Part shown: positions 54,259 through 62,421 of the stretch, in pieces
How positions within the stretch are numbered: position 1 is the first letter of the stretch
Layout: every line of letters starts with the position of its first letter
NCBI GenBank assembly: GCA_017161305.1
Contig: CP031518.1
Coordinates: 744,001-808,000, forward strand
From: Treponema ruminis
GTDB taxonomy: Bacteria; Spirochaetota; Spirochaetia; Treponematales; Treponemataceae
Length of the DNA: 64,000 nt
Direction: 5' to 3'
Made by a program: the position numbers and the translations under genes
Notes under the pieces: generated by a model
The model's database searches: none
What the model saw: the letters and a program-made list of their open reading frames with translations, nothing else
Told to the model about the DNA's origin: nothing

Positions 54259-54560
54259 TTATCTGGCAACCGGAATTTCAAGCTTTCTGATTTCAATTCT
54301 TCCTTAATTGCCAGCACCTGCTCCAGCGGCAGAGAGCAACCTTCCGCAATTGTTTCTGGCGCTACACCAAGTTTTAGCAAGTTCTTCGCATTTTCGATGG
54401 AAGCTGCTTCTTTACCTGCGTCAAAATCATAAGCCCTCTGTCGTTCCCATGTCATATACTGAAATCTCCATTGACATTATGGCGGGCGTCAATTACATAG
54501 TCTTCAAGTTCCTTTGTGTAGTTTGACTTAGCCGTACTCGATGCAGATATTCTCAAACGT
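54259..54560 (-). pseudogene. Decayed C-terminal remnant of an Rpn/PD-(D/E)XK transposase-like nuclease gene
   Basis: This fills most of the 445-base stretch between the giant lipoprotein gene and fba. On the minus strand, three fragments join only across frameshifts: SNYTKELEDYVIDARHN, then WRFQYMTWERQRAYDFDAGK with IENAKNLLKLGVAPETIAEGCSLPLEQVLAIKEEL, then EIRKLEIPVAR and stop. The breaks are near 54470 and near 54285. YMTWERQRAYDF and the final LEQVLAIKEEL type helix are typical of the C-terminus of Rpn family recombination-promoting nucleases. The N-terminal catalytic part is absent. Bases 54561-54620 hold nothing I can identify. Confidence 0.65.
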
Positions 54561-54623
54561 ACAGACGATAATAGCGCGAGCGTTCCAGCAATGCAAATGG
54601 CAAAAAGTCAGAAAATTACAAAA

Positions 54624-54668
54624 AAAATGCCCGGTAATTCAGAATTTCTTCTGTTTACCGGGCATTTT
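54624..54668 (-). terminator. Intrinsic terminator of fba (symmetrical)
   Basis: AAAATGCCCGGTAA (54624-54637) pairs with TTACCGGGCATTTT (54655-54668), a perfect 14-bp stem. On the minus strand the 3' arm is followed by a run of T (the A-run 54621-54627 on the plus strand). It lies 31 nt after the fba stop and could also stop + strand transcripts. Confidence 0.85.
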
Positions 54669-54699
54669 CGTCATTGCAATTATTTATTGCGGTTTATGA

Positions 54700-55698
54700 C
54701 TAGTCCAATGCGTGTCCTGCTGAACCGAGAACTTCAACACATTTGTGCATGTACATCTTTTTGAGCTCTTCGCGAGCTGGTGTGAGGTACTGGCGTGGGT
54801 CGAAGTCGCCTGGGTGCTCTGCAAAGTGCTTGCGGATAGCTGCTGTCATAGCGAGGCGGCCGTCTGAGTCGATGTTGATTTTGCAAACTGCTGATTTTGC
54901 AGCCTTGCGGAGCTGTTCCTCTGGGATACCAACTGAGTCAGGGATTTTTCCACCGAACTGCTCGATGATTTTTACGTACTCTACTGGAACTGATGAAGAA
55001 CCATGGAGAACGATTGGGAATCCAGGAAGCTGTTTTTCGATTGCTTCGAGAACGTCGAATGCCAATGGTGGTGGAATGAGAACGCCGTCAGGAGTGCGTG
55101 TACACTGCGCTGGTGTGAACTTACAGCGTCCGTGTGATGTACCGATAGAAATTGCGAGTGAGTCACATCCTGTTTTTGATGTGAAGTCAACAACTTCCTC
55201 TGGTTTTGTGTATTTTGACTCTTCTGCAGCAACGTCATCCTCAACGCCACCGAGAACGCCAAGCTCTGCCTCAACTGTTACGTCGTGAGCGTGAGCGTAT
55301 TCAACTACTTTTTTTGTGAGTGCAACGTTCTCATCGTATGGAAGGGCAGAACCATCAATCATTACTGAAGAGAAACCGTTGTCGATACAGTCTTTAGCAA
55401 CTTCAAAGTTTGGACCGTGGTCAAGGTGAAGAACGATTGGAATATCGCATCCAAGTTCGTGAGCGTACTCAACAGCGCCGCGAGCCATGTTGCGGAGGAT
55501 GTTAGCGTTTGCGTAAGCGCGAGCGCCTTTTGATACCTGAAGAATTACAGGTGATTTAACCTCAACACAAGCCATGATGATAGCCTGCATCTGCTCCATA
55601 TTGTTGAAGTTGAATGCTGGGATAGCATATCCGCCTTTCATTGCTTTTGCGAACATATCTTTTGTGTTCACCAAGCCAAGTTCTTTGTAGCTAGTCAT
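54700..55698 (-). CDS. fba: Fructose-bisphosphate aldolase, class II
   Basis: 332 residues. Zn-dependent cleavage of fructose 1,6-bisphosphate to DHAP and glyceraldehyde 3-phosphate in glycolysis. Features: AIPAFNFNNMEQMQAI, LHLDHGPNFEVAKDCIDNGFSSVMIDGS with metal His and catalytic Asp, VEAELGVLGGVEDDV, AISIGTSHGRCKF and IVLHGSSSVP, ending with KINIDSDGRLAMTAAIR. TAGGAG precedes ATG 55698. The flaA pair diverges from it, an arrangement I recall as conserved in treponemes. Confidence 0.97.
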   Translation of the reverse strand: MTSYKELGLVNTKDMFAKAMKGGYAIPAFNFNNMEQMQAIIMACVEVKSPVILQVSKGARAYANANILRNMARGAVEYAHELGCDIPIVLHLDHGPNFEVAKDCIDNGFSSVMIDGSALPYDENVALTKKVVEYAHAHDVTVEAELGVLGGVEDDVAAEESKYTKPEEVVDFTSKTGCDSLAISIGTSHGRCKFTPAQCTRTPDGVLIPPPLAFDVLEAIEKQLPGFPIVLHGSSSVPVEYVKIIEQFGGKIPDSVGIPEEQLRKAAKSAVCKINIDSDGRLAMTAAIRKHFAEHPGDFDPRQYLTPAREELKKMYMHKCVEVLGSAGHALD

Positions 55699-55743
55699 AA
55701 AAACTCCTAAAATCCAATGGATTAATTACAAACTGTATGGAAT

Positions 55744-55772
55744 ATAATATGTTTAAAACGCGAGAAAATCAA
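55744..55772 (-). promoter_or_regulatory. Promoter of fba
   Basis: On the minus strand, TTGATT (55772-55767), exactly 17 bp, TATTAT (55749-55744). Leader of about 40 nt ends in TAGGAG. Confidence 0.6.
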
Positions 55773-55859
55773 GAACATGTCGCTTTTGTCTAAAAAATAT
55801 TTTTTTTCGGGGATAAAATGCAGGGAAGATAAAAAATTAAAAATAGTCTTTCAAATTAT

Positions 55860-55888
55860 TTGACAAAGATGTGTGTTAGAAATATAAT
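55860..55888 (+). promoter_or_regulatory. Consensus sigma70 promoter of the flaA pair
   Basis: Perfect TTGACA (55860-55865), exactly 17 bp, perfect TATAAT (55883-55888). Transcription should begin near 55895, giving a leader of about 94 nt with a small TTCTTT/AAAGAA hairpin and AAGGAG. A flagellar sigma28 signature is not seen. Confidence 0.88.
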
Positions 55889-55988
55889 TACTAATGATTT
55901 TGTGTGGGTTTTAGAAAGTTATGCCGATATTCAAGATATGGGTTTCTTTCAATAAAGAACGCACGAATAAATAAAAAGGAGTTTTTGA

Positions 55989-56777
55989 ATGAAAAAGGGC
56001 GTAGTAGTCTTTACTGGTTTTGCATTCATGCTTGCCTTGACAGTTCCGGCAGTTGCACAACCTAGCTCAAAGGCCGTAGAAACAAGAATCATTGATAATT
56101 TTGATAACGTAGGTTCTCAAGATTATCAGGTACCTGGAAAATCGGTCAACAGCACTGAGTCTCACAACTGGACATGGGCAGTTCAGGCGAGCCATTATAT
56201 TGATAAAGAAAAGGGTTTCCCAAAGCTTGAGTATTTTGATGGTCAGCCAAATTCCCTCAGATTGTTCAATAAAGAAGGAGATCAGCCAAAAGTTCTCGGT
56301 GTAAAAACCAGCTATCTTCGCAAAGGTGAGAACTGGTTCGAGGTTTATCCTGAGAATGAAGGCAAGCCATATGAGATTCCTTTCGTAGGTACAGTTACTC
56401 AGGTTGATTTCTGGGTTTGGGGCGCAAATTACCTTTATTTCATTGATATTCTCGTTCGCGATGCAGACGGTCGTGTTTATACACTTCCAGCCGGCAATCT
56501 TGCTTTCAACGGATGGCGAAATGTAATCGTTCCAATTCCTTCTCATGTTCGACAGCATTCACGCTTGCGCTCAGGTCCTACAACAATGACATTCGTTGGA
56601 TTCCGAGTTCGCACAGATCCAGATGAATATGTTGATGACTTCAATATCTTCTTCGATCAGCTCAAGTTCTCTACAAATGCTTTGAGCAATGTATTCGATG
56701 GATATGAGCTCAAGAACGTTGATTTCGGTGATTCTGGCTCAAGCGGAAGCACATCATCACAAGGAGAAGCTAAATAA
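55989..56777 (+). CDS. flaA: Flagellar filament outer layer (sheath) protein FlaA
   Basis: 262 residues with a signal peptide (cleavage likely after PAVAQ or nearby), exported to the periplasm where FlaA coats the endoflagellar filament core. FlaA signatures are RIIDNFDNVGSQ, WVWGANYLYFIDILVRDADGRVY, LAFNGWRNVIVPIP, FVGFRVRTDP and DDFNIFFDQLKF. The C-terminal tail is Ser/Gly-rich. AAGGAG precedes the ATG; the stop overlaps the next start by 1 nt. Which of the two paralogues corresponds to FlaA1 or FlaA2 of other treponemes is not decided here. Confidence 0.93.
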   Translation: MKKGVVVFTGFAFMLALTVPAVAQPSSKAVETRIIDNFDNVGSQDYQVPGKSVNSTESHNWTWAVQASHYIDKEKGFPKLEYFDGQPNSLRLFNKEGDQPKVLGVKTSYLRKGENWFEVYPENEGKPYEIPFVGTVTQVDFWVWGANYLYFIDILVRDADGRVYTLPAGNLAFNGWRNVIVPIPSHVRQHSRLRSGPTTMTFVGFRVRTDPDEYVDDFNIFFDQLKFSTNALSNVFDGYELKNVDFGDSGSSGSTSSQGEAK

Positions 56778-57511
56778 TGAAAAAGTTACTTACAGTTGCC
56801 ATTGCATTGGCACTTTCTGCAGCAGTTTTTGCACAGGATAACAATCGTCAGAACGACAACGAGAGCCTTGCTTCACCAGATCCAACAGTAATGGGTAATG
56901 ATTCTGCCCGCCAGGCTCTCCGTGAAGTATCAGTTGACCGCTATGAATTGGAAGGCAGCTGGAATGCTCACATTTCTCCGGATAACGGTGTAATTAATGC
57001 TCGTCTTTTTGAAGGAAACCCTCTTGCAAAAGAGCCTCTCAAAGGCGAAGAAGATGCTGAGGACTCAAAAGTTCTCGGTATCAAAGTTGAGTTCTTCCAT
57101 CGTGGTGTAAACTCATTCTTCATCAAATCAGCTCGCCCAATTCCAATCGAGGGTGTTACAAAGACAATTTCTTTGTGGGTTGCTGGCCGAAACATGAACC
57201 ATGAGATGTATGTCCTCGTTCAGGACTACAACGGCAACAACTTCGAGTTGTACCTCGGTTCACTCGGATTCTCTGGTTGGAAAAAGATGTCTGTAGCAGT
57301 TCCTCCAACTCCGGATGGAGAGCATGGAATTATCCAGTCTTCTGCTTACCATGGTGTAAAACCAGGTCTTCGCATTGTTGGTTTCCGTGTTGACTGTAAC
57401 CCAATGCTCGCTCGCGGCACATACTACATGTACCTCGACGACCTTCGCGCTGTAACAGATCTTTATGATCTCGAGAACCGCGACGAAGACGACATGAACG
57501 ATGACTGGTAG
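56777..57511 (+). CDS. Second FlaA-family flagellar sheath protein
   Basis: 244 residues with a signal peptide ending AAVFAQ. It shares the FlaA pattern with the upstream gene: YELEGSWNAHIS, ISLWVAGRNMNHEMYVLVQDYNGN, LGSLGFSGWKKMSVAVP, IVGFRVDCNP, YYMYLDDLRAVTDLYD. The C-terminus is strongly acidic (NRDEDDMNDDW). Translationally coupled to the first flaA (TAATG, ribosome site GGAG). Both are transcribed from the consensus promoter and stop at the terminator 57540-57565. Confidence 0.92.
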   Translation: MKKLLTVAIALALSAAVFAQDNNRQNDNESLASPDPTVMGNDSARQALREVSVDRYELEGSWNAHISPDNGVINARLFEGNPLAKEPLKGEEDAEDSKVLGIKVEFFHRGVNSFFIKSARPIPIEGVTKTISLWVAGRNMNHEMYVLVQDYNGNNFELYLGSLGFSGWKKMSVAVPPTPDGEHGIIQSSAYHGVKPGLRIVGFRVDCNPMLARGTYYMYLDDLRAVTDLYDLENRDEDDMNDDW

Positions 57512-57539
57512 TCGTTAATAAACAGTTCTACTGTGAAAG

Positions 57540-57565
57540 CCCGCTGAATTCGGCGGGTTTTTTTT
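57540..57565 (+). terminator. Intrinsic terminator of the flaA operon
   Basis: CCCGCTG (57540-57546) pairs with CGGCGGG (57551-57557) over an AATT loop, with one T-G wobble, followed by eight T. Confidence 0.9.
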
Positions 57566-57617
57566 ATGCTCGGAGACTGTCTTTAATTTCATTTATCGAA
57601 TTTTTAATCATTTTTTA

Positions 57618-57646
57618 TTCTAATTTATACTGAAAGATGTTATAAT
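57618..57646 (+). promoter_or_regulatory. -10 placed for a leaderless fliG-like mRNA
   Basis: TATAAT at 57641-57646, 6 nt before ATG 57653, no ribosome site. The -35 (TTCTAA, 57618-57623) is weak. Confidence 0.45.
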
Positions 57647-57652
57647 CTTTTT

Positions 57653-58987
57653 ATGAATCTAAGTAATTTTGGAATCAATGCCTATAAAAATACGGCAAAA
57701 AATGAATCTTCCGAAAATAACCCCGAAAAGAAAGTTTTTACTCCTGTTTTTGAGAAAATTTCAACGCAAAAAAATGAAGGCGAAAAGCAGGGATTTGTTA
57801 AATCATCTTTTTCTTCTGAAATCAAATCTTCCACTGCTTCTAATCATCATAAAACAATGAACGAAATCTTTGACAAAAGATTTTTCCCTCAGCTGAGCGA
57901 CAAGGATTTCCAGGGAAACGAAACTGCACGAATAGCGGCAAAGGCCCTTACTTCCGGCGGTTTGATTAAAGTTCCGGAGCAGCCCCGCGAAAAGGATGGT
58001 AAGGAAAATATTTATCGCCGCGTTGCAAAATTCCTCATGCTGATTGGAGTGGACGAGGCGGCAAAAATCCTTCCGCATCTTACTGATGAGCAGACGGAAA
58101 AAATCATTCCTGAAATCGCGTCAATCCGATATGTTGAGCCGGAAGAGGCTAAGGCAATTCTTGAGGAATTTCAGGGGCTTGTAAAACAGGCCAGGGAAGA
58201 GGGCGGAATAGACACGGCCCGCACGATTCTTGAAAAGGCTTTCGGCACCCACAAGGCCGGGGTAATTCTTGAAAAAACTGCGACCCAAATTTCCGGCAAG
58301 CCCTTTGAATATCTTGCTGAGACCGACAGCGAGCGGGTTTCCCTTCTTTTAAAAGATGAGTCCAACGCTGTAAAGGCTCTGGTCCTTTCTTATTTGAATC
58401 CCAAGGTTTCTGCCCAGGTCATTAACGGCATGGAGACAGAGGACAAAAAAGATGTCGTAATGCGTCTTGCCCGCCTTTCAAAAATTTCACCGGAAATCGT
58501 TCAGCGGGTAGACAAGGCAATGCAGGAAAAGATGAATCATCTTGCGACTTCAAAATCTGATTCAATCGACGGAAAAAATATTCTTGCCCAGATTCTTAAG
58601 AGAATGTCACCGGAAGCTGAAGAAGGAATACTTGCGAATCTTGCTGAAGCTGATTCTGAACTTGGCGAAGACTTGCGCGAGCGGCTTTTTACGACCGAGG
58701 ATATCATCAATGCAGACGACCGCTTTATTCAGGACAAGCTGCGTGACATGGATGAGGAAGAAATCGCTTATCTCATTGCCACAAAGGCAGAAGATTTCCG
58801 AAATAAAATCCTGGACAACGTTTCTGAAAACCGAAGAAAATCAATTCTCGAAACTGAGAAATTCCTATATCCGATGCGAAAGAGTGACTGTGAAAAGGCC
58901 ACTTCGCAATTCTTTTCTACGCTCAGGCGTGCTTATGAAGAAGGAAATTTGTATATAAAAGGCAGGGATGACGAACTTTATGTCTGA
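57653..58987 (+). CDS. FliG-like flagellar motor switch protein (divergent paralogue)
   Basis: 444 residues, about 100 longer than typical FliG because of a polar N-terminal extension (about 1-105). The FliG core follows: YRRVAKFLMLIGVDEAAKILPHLTDEQTEKI, then ALVLSYLNPKVSAQVINGM (middle domain, where the usual EHPQ is replaced by ESNA), and a C-terminal domain with RFIQDKLRDMDEEEIAYLIATK, ENRRKSILE and a charged end. It probably sits at the C-ring as the FliG1-type paralogue that spirochaetes carry beside the main FliG (inference). No ribosome site; leaderless start predicted. Its 3' end overlaps the protease gene. Confidence 0.8.
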   Translation: MNLSNFGINAYKNTAKNESSENNPEKKVFTPVFEKISTQKNEGEKQGFVKSSFSSEIKSSTASNHHKTMNEIFDKRFFPQLSDKDFQGNETARIAAKALTSGGLIKVPEQPREKDGKENIYRRVAKFLMLIGVDEAAKILPHLTDEQTEKIIPEIASIRYVEPEEAKAILEEFQGLVKQAREEGGIDTARTILEKAFGTHKAGVILEKTATQISGKPFEYLAETDSERVSLLLKDESNAVKALVLSYLNPKVSAQVINGMETEDKKDVVMRLARLSKISPEIVQRVDKAMQEKMNHLATSKSDSIDGKNILAQILKRMSPEAEEGILANLAEADSELGEDLRERLFTTEDIINADDRFIQDKLRDMDEEEIAYLIATKAEDFRNKILDNVSENRRKSILETEKFLYPMRKSDCEKATSQFFSTLRRAYEEGNLYIKGRDDELYV

Positions 58988-61900
58988 GCTTCTTAAAAAA
59001 GGTGATTCCTATAAATCTTTTAATGTTTTAAATGTTTTTGAAATTCCAGATTATCATTCCACGGCTTTTCATCTGCGCCACACCAAGACTGGCCTCGAAG
59101 TCTTTCATCTTCTGAATGATGATCCTGAAAATCTTTTTGCTTTTGCTTTCCGAACGCCAAACACAAAGGCAAACGGACTTGCCCACATAATCGAACACTC
59201 AGTTCTTTGCGGTTCCGAAAAATATCCGCTAAAGGACCCCTTTGTCATTATGTCAAACCAGAGCGTAAAAACTTACCTCAATGCAATGACATATTCTGAC
59301 AAGACAGTTTATCCGGCAAGTTCAATCGCAAAGGCCGATTATTTTAACCTTATGTCGGTTTATGGAGATGCGGTTTTCTTTCCACGGCTCAATAAAGAAA
59401 TCTTCATGCAGGAAGCCCACCGCCTTGAAATCGACGAAAACGGAAATCCTTCGATTCAGGGTGTAGTTTACAATGAGATGAAGGGGAGTTATTCTTCTTT
59501 TGAGTCCGTTGCGGCTGATATTTCTCTTGCCAGTCTTTTAAAAGGTTCAATTTACGAAAAGGATTCTGGCGGTGACCCACTTGAAATTCCGACTGTTACA
59601 TACGAGGAATTCCTTGATTTCCATAAAACCTGGTACCGGCCGGACAATTGCTTTGTCTTTTTGCACGGAAATATTCCGACGACTGAGCAGCTTGATTTCC
59701 TGCAGGAAAATTTTCTTACCCGCCTTGAAAAGAAATTCCCGGATATAGACCTTTCTGATTCTGCCCGAAAAAATCGGATCGATGATTTTATAAAGCTTGT
59801 TACTCCCCAGAAAATCTCTGAGCCGATTGAAGTGTATGCAGAGGGCCCAAGCGGAGACGGCGAGGAAAGCAATACCGTCCTTGTGAACTGGATGGTCGGC
59901 CGCTCGGAAAATGCCCTTTCTGCCACAGAAAAAATCGTACTCACTGGAATCTTGTGCAATCATGACGGTTCACCCCTTCAAAAAGCCCTGATTGAAAGCG
60001 GGCTGGGCGAGGATCTGGCCCCACAGAACGGACTTTTCGGCTCGATTTATACTACTGTTTTGACAATCGGTCTTCGGGGTGTTAAAAAGGGCAATGAGCG
60101 CAAGGTTGAAGAACTTGTTCTTGAAACCTTGAAAAATCTTCTTGAAAAGGGAATCTCTAAAAAAGATATCGAGTCAACTCTGGCGACTTTGGAATTCTCC
60201 CACCGCGAAATCAAGCGTGGTCACGGACCTTTTGCGATTTCTCTGATGGCTCGCCCGATTTACGGCTGGCTTTATGGTGACGGCCTTGAAAATCAGATCC
60301 GCATGCGCTCACATCTGGAGCAGGTTCACAAAAAAATCGAAAGTGACCCGGACTACATTCCTAATCTGCTGAAAAAGCTTATCCTCGAAAACAAGGCCCG
60401 CTCTCTTGTTGTTGTAACCCCGTCGAAAAATTATGTCGAAAAGAGGGAAGCGGCTGAAAAAGAGAGAATTGCCGAGCTTTTAAAGCATAAGTCTGTTCAG
60501 GAAATTAAGGATGAGCTTGACTCCCTTCATGCCTTCCAGCAGGTAGAAGATGATGCTTCATGCCTGCCTCATCTGCGGCCGGAAGATTTTATCACCAAGG
60601 GAAAGCCTGTGATGAACCGCTCCAACATTGAAATTGACTCGGTGGCTGGTTCTGACGGCTCTAAAATTCCATTCCTGAAAAATCTTGAGAACACGAACGG
60701 CATCATATATTTTGATCTTGCTTTCCCTGCTGACATTCTTTCTCCTTCTGATTATCCTCTTTTGCCGGCTTTTGCTGACTGTGTAACCGAATGTGGCTGG
60801 GGCAAGCTTGACTGGGCCCACGCCGCCGAAGAAACAGCCCTTCATACCGGTGGAATCGGCGTCAACCTGCTTACCATGGAAGGTCCCAATACTGAGAATG
60901 CAAAAAAACTTGCCGGAAAATACAATTGGGTAAAGCGTGACTGGGTGATTTTCAGAATGTCGATGATTGAGGAAGAGACTGAAAACGCTCTGGCTCTCTT
61001 CAAGGGCTGTCTTTCTGAAACTGATTTTTCTGATGAAAAGAGGATTCAGGATATCATCACAGAAAGCCGCAACGATTTTGAGTCTTCTGTTGTTCCTGAC
61101 GGCCACATTTTTGTCTCAAACCGAATCCTCTGCCAGAATTCCCGTAAGACTGCCGTGGATGAAATTTGGAACGGCATTTCCCAGTACCTCACTTTGAAAA
61201 AACTTGCTGATACTCCTGTTTCTTCAACTATTAAAGAATTCCGGCGTATTTTTAAGCTGATAAAAGAGGGCGGGGCAATAATTCACGCTACGGCCGAAGA
61301 ATCTTCTTTCAAAAAACTTGCGGAACATCTGCCTGCTTTTGCTTCTGAACTAAAACTCCGCGCTCCTCAAAATCCTAAGAAAAGCGAAGACTCTGACTTC
61401 TTTGCCCTTACGGAAATCGCCGGAACGGAAGGAAAAATACCGAATGCCGAGGCCTTTGTCACTTCTTCACAGGTGGGCTATGCGGCTGAGTGTATTCCGG
61501 CTTCCCGCTACGAGGATGCCAACAGCTATTCCGAGGAAGTCTGTACCCACTGGCTTTCAAACAATCTTCTCTGGGAGAAAATCCGCACTATTGGCGGTGC
61601 TTACGGTGCATTCTGCAATGCCGAGCCCATGTCAGGACTCCTGCTTTTTGCGACTTATCGTGACCCGGCCGCTTTTGATTCCTGCCAGGTCTTTGAAAAC
61701 TGCATAAAGGAAGCCTGCGAATACGATTTTTCTGATGAGGACGTAACCTGCGCCGTTATGGGCTGCTACAGTCATTTCATCCAGCCTCAGTCTCCGAAAG
61801 GGCGTGGTTCATCTGCACTTACAAGGCTGCTTTACGGAATTACGGATGAAGACCGGGAGAGAAAAATCCTTGGAATCCTTAATACCTCATCTTCTGACTT

Positions 61901-62039
61901 AAAAAATGCATTTAAGCGGCTTTATTCTTTGCTTTCCGATGAAAAAATGGAAAAATCGAAGAAAAAAGCCATAATTTGCGGCAAAAAAATGATTTCTGAG
62001 AGCGGTTTTGCTGGAAAAATCATTGCATTGTCGTTATAA
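58968..62039 (+). CDS. M16C-family zinc metalloprotease (PreP/Cym1-like)
   Basis: 1023 residues, the usual PreP length of about 1000. The inverted zinc motif HIIEH is at 73-77 with the distal Glu ligand in YNEMKG near 170. Four M16 domains and the linker hairpin fit the length. The N-terminus YHSTAFHLRHTKTGLEVFHLLNDDPENLFAFAFRTP is characteristic. PreP enzymes degrade unfolded short peptides inside a closed chamber. No signal peptide, so probably cytosolic. Start is ATG 58968 or ATG 58980; both overlap the fliG-like gene (stop 58987). Confidence 0.93.
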   Translation: MTNFMSELLKKGDSYKSFNVLNVFEIPDYHSTAFHLRHTKTGLEVFHLLNDDPENLFAFAFRTPNTKANGLAHIIEHSVLCGSEKYPLKDPFVIMSNQSVKTYLNAMTYSDKTVYPASSIAKADYFNLMSVYGDAVFFPRLNKEIFMQEAHRLEIDENGNPSIQGVVYNEMKGSYSSFESVAADISLASLLKGSIYEKDSGGDPLEIPTVTYEEFLDFHKTWYRPDNCFVFLHGNIPTTEQLDFLQENFLTRLEKKFPDIDLSDSARKNRIDDFIKLVTPQKISEPIEVYAEGPSGDGEESNTVLVNWMVGRSENALSATEKIVLTGILCNHDGSPLQKALIESGLGEDLAPQNGLFGSIYTTVLTIGLRGVKKGNERKVEELVLETLKNLLEKGISKKDIESTLATLEFSHREIKRGHGPFAISLMARPIYGWLYGDGLENQIRMRSHLEQVHKKIESDPDYIPNLLKKLILENKARSLVVVTPSKNYVEKREAAEKERIAELLKHKSVQEIKDELDSLHAFQQVEDDASCLPHLRPEDFITKGKPVMNRSNIEIDSVAGSDGSKIPFLKNLENTNGIIYFDLAFPADILSPSDYPLLPAFADCVTECGWGKLDWAHAAEETALHTGGIGVNLLTMEGPNTENAKKLAGKYNWVKRDWVIFRMSMIEEETENALALFKGCLSETDFSDEKRIQDIITESRNDFESSVVPDGHIFVSNRILCQNSRKTAVDEIWNGISQYLTLKKLADTPVSSTIKEFRRIFKLIKEGGAIIHATAEESSFKKLAEHLPAFASELKLRAPQNPKKSEDSDFFALTEIAGTEGKIPNAEAFVTSSQVGYAAECIPASRYEDANSYSEEVCTHWLSNNLLWEKIRTIGGAYGAFCNAEPMSGLLLFATYRDPAAFDSCQVFENCIKEACEYDFSDEDVTCAVMGCYSHFIQPQSPKGRGSSALTRLLYGITDEDRERKILGILNTSSSDLKNAFKRLYSLLSDEKMEKSKKKAIICGKKMISESGFAGKIIALSL

Positions 62040-62091
62040 TTTTAAGTGAAGATTAAGATTTGTTTTATCATAAAAAGTTAAGGAGTCAAAA

Positions 62092-62313
62092 ATGAAAAAC
62101 GAAAAGTTTGCAAAATGCATAAAGATGATGCGGCAGTTAGTTTCTGACATTCAGGGGGCGCCTATTCCAAGCGAGGATCTGGAACCAGAGCTTTACAGAA
62201 TCTGGTTTGAGCATGTCCAGACAGCCGGCATGGAGTGTCTTTCTTATCTTGATGAAAATTTTCCTCTTGAAAAGGAAGATATTGACTCAACACTCAATAA
62301 ATTCCTCAGATAA
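62092..62313 (+). CDS. Small helical protein, function unknown
   Basis: 73 residues, predicted all-helical and acidic at the C-terminus (LSYLDENFPLEKEDIDSTLNKFLR). AAGGAG lies before the ATG at ideal spacing, which supports a real gene. No signal peptide. It follows the M16 protease by 52 nt. Family not recognised. Confidence 0.65.
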   Translation: MKNEKFAKCIKMMRQLVSDIQGAPIPSEDLEPELYRIWFEHVQTAGMECLSYLDENFPLEKEDIDSTLNKFLR

Positions 62314-62380
62314 ATTAATGAAAAGATTGGTGCTGCCTGCTAAAGTTCATTATTTAAATTGTCGAGAATAAAAAAGATAG

Positions 62381-62405
62381 TCAGTTTAAAATCATATTAA
62401 ACTGA
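62381..62405. promoter_or_regulatory. AT-rich 9-bp inverted repeat upstream of the 388-residue gene
   Basis: TCAGTTTAA (62381-62389), 7-nt spacer, TTAAACTGA (62397-62405), 16 nt before ATG 62422. It could be an operator or a leader hairpin; no T-run follows. Confidence 0.45.
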
Positions 62406-62421
62406 TGTTGGTGGGCAGAAT

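Noticed and set aside
54228-54455. 75-residue minus-strand frame as a functional gene
   Set aside because: It overlaps the end of the giant lipoprotein gene, and family similarity continues in other frames on both sides, so it is a frameshifted relic.
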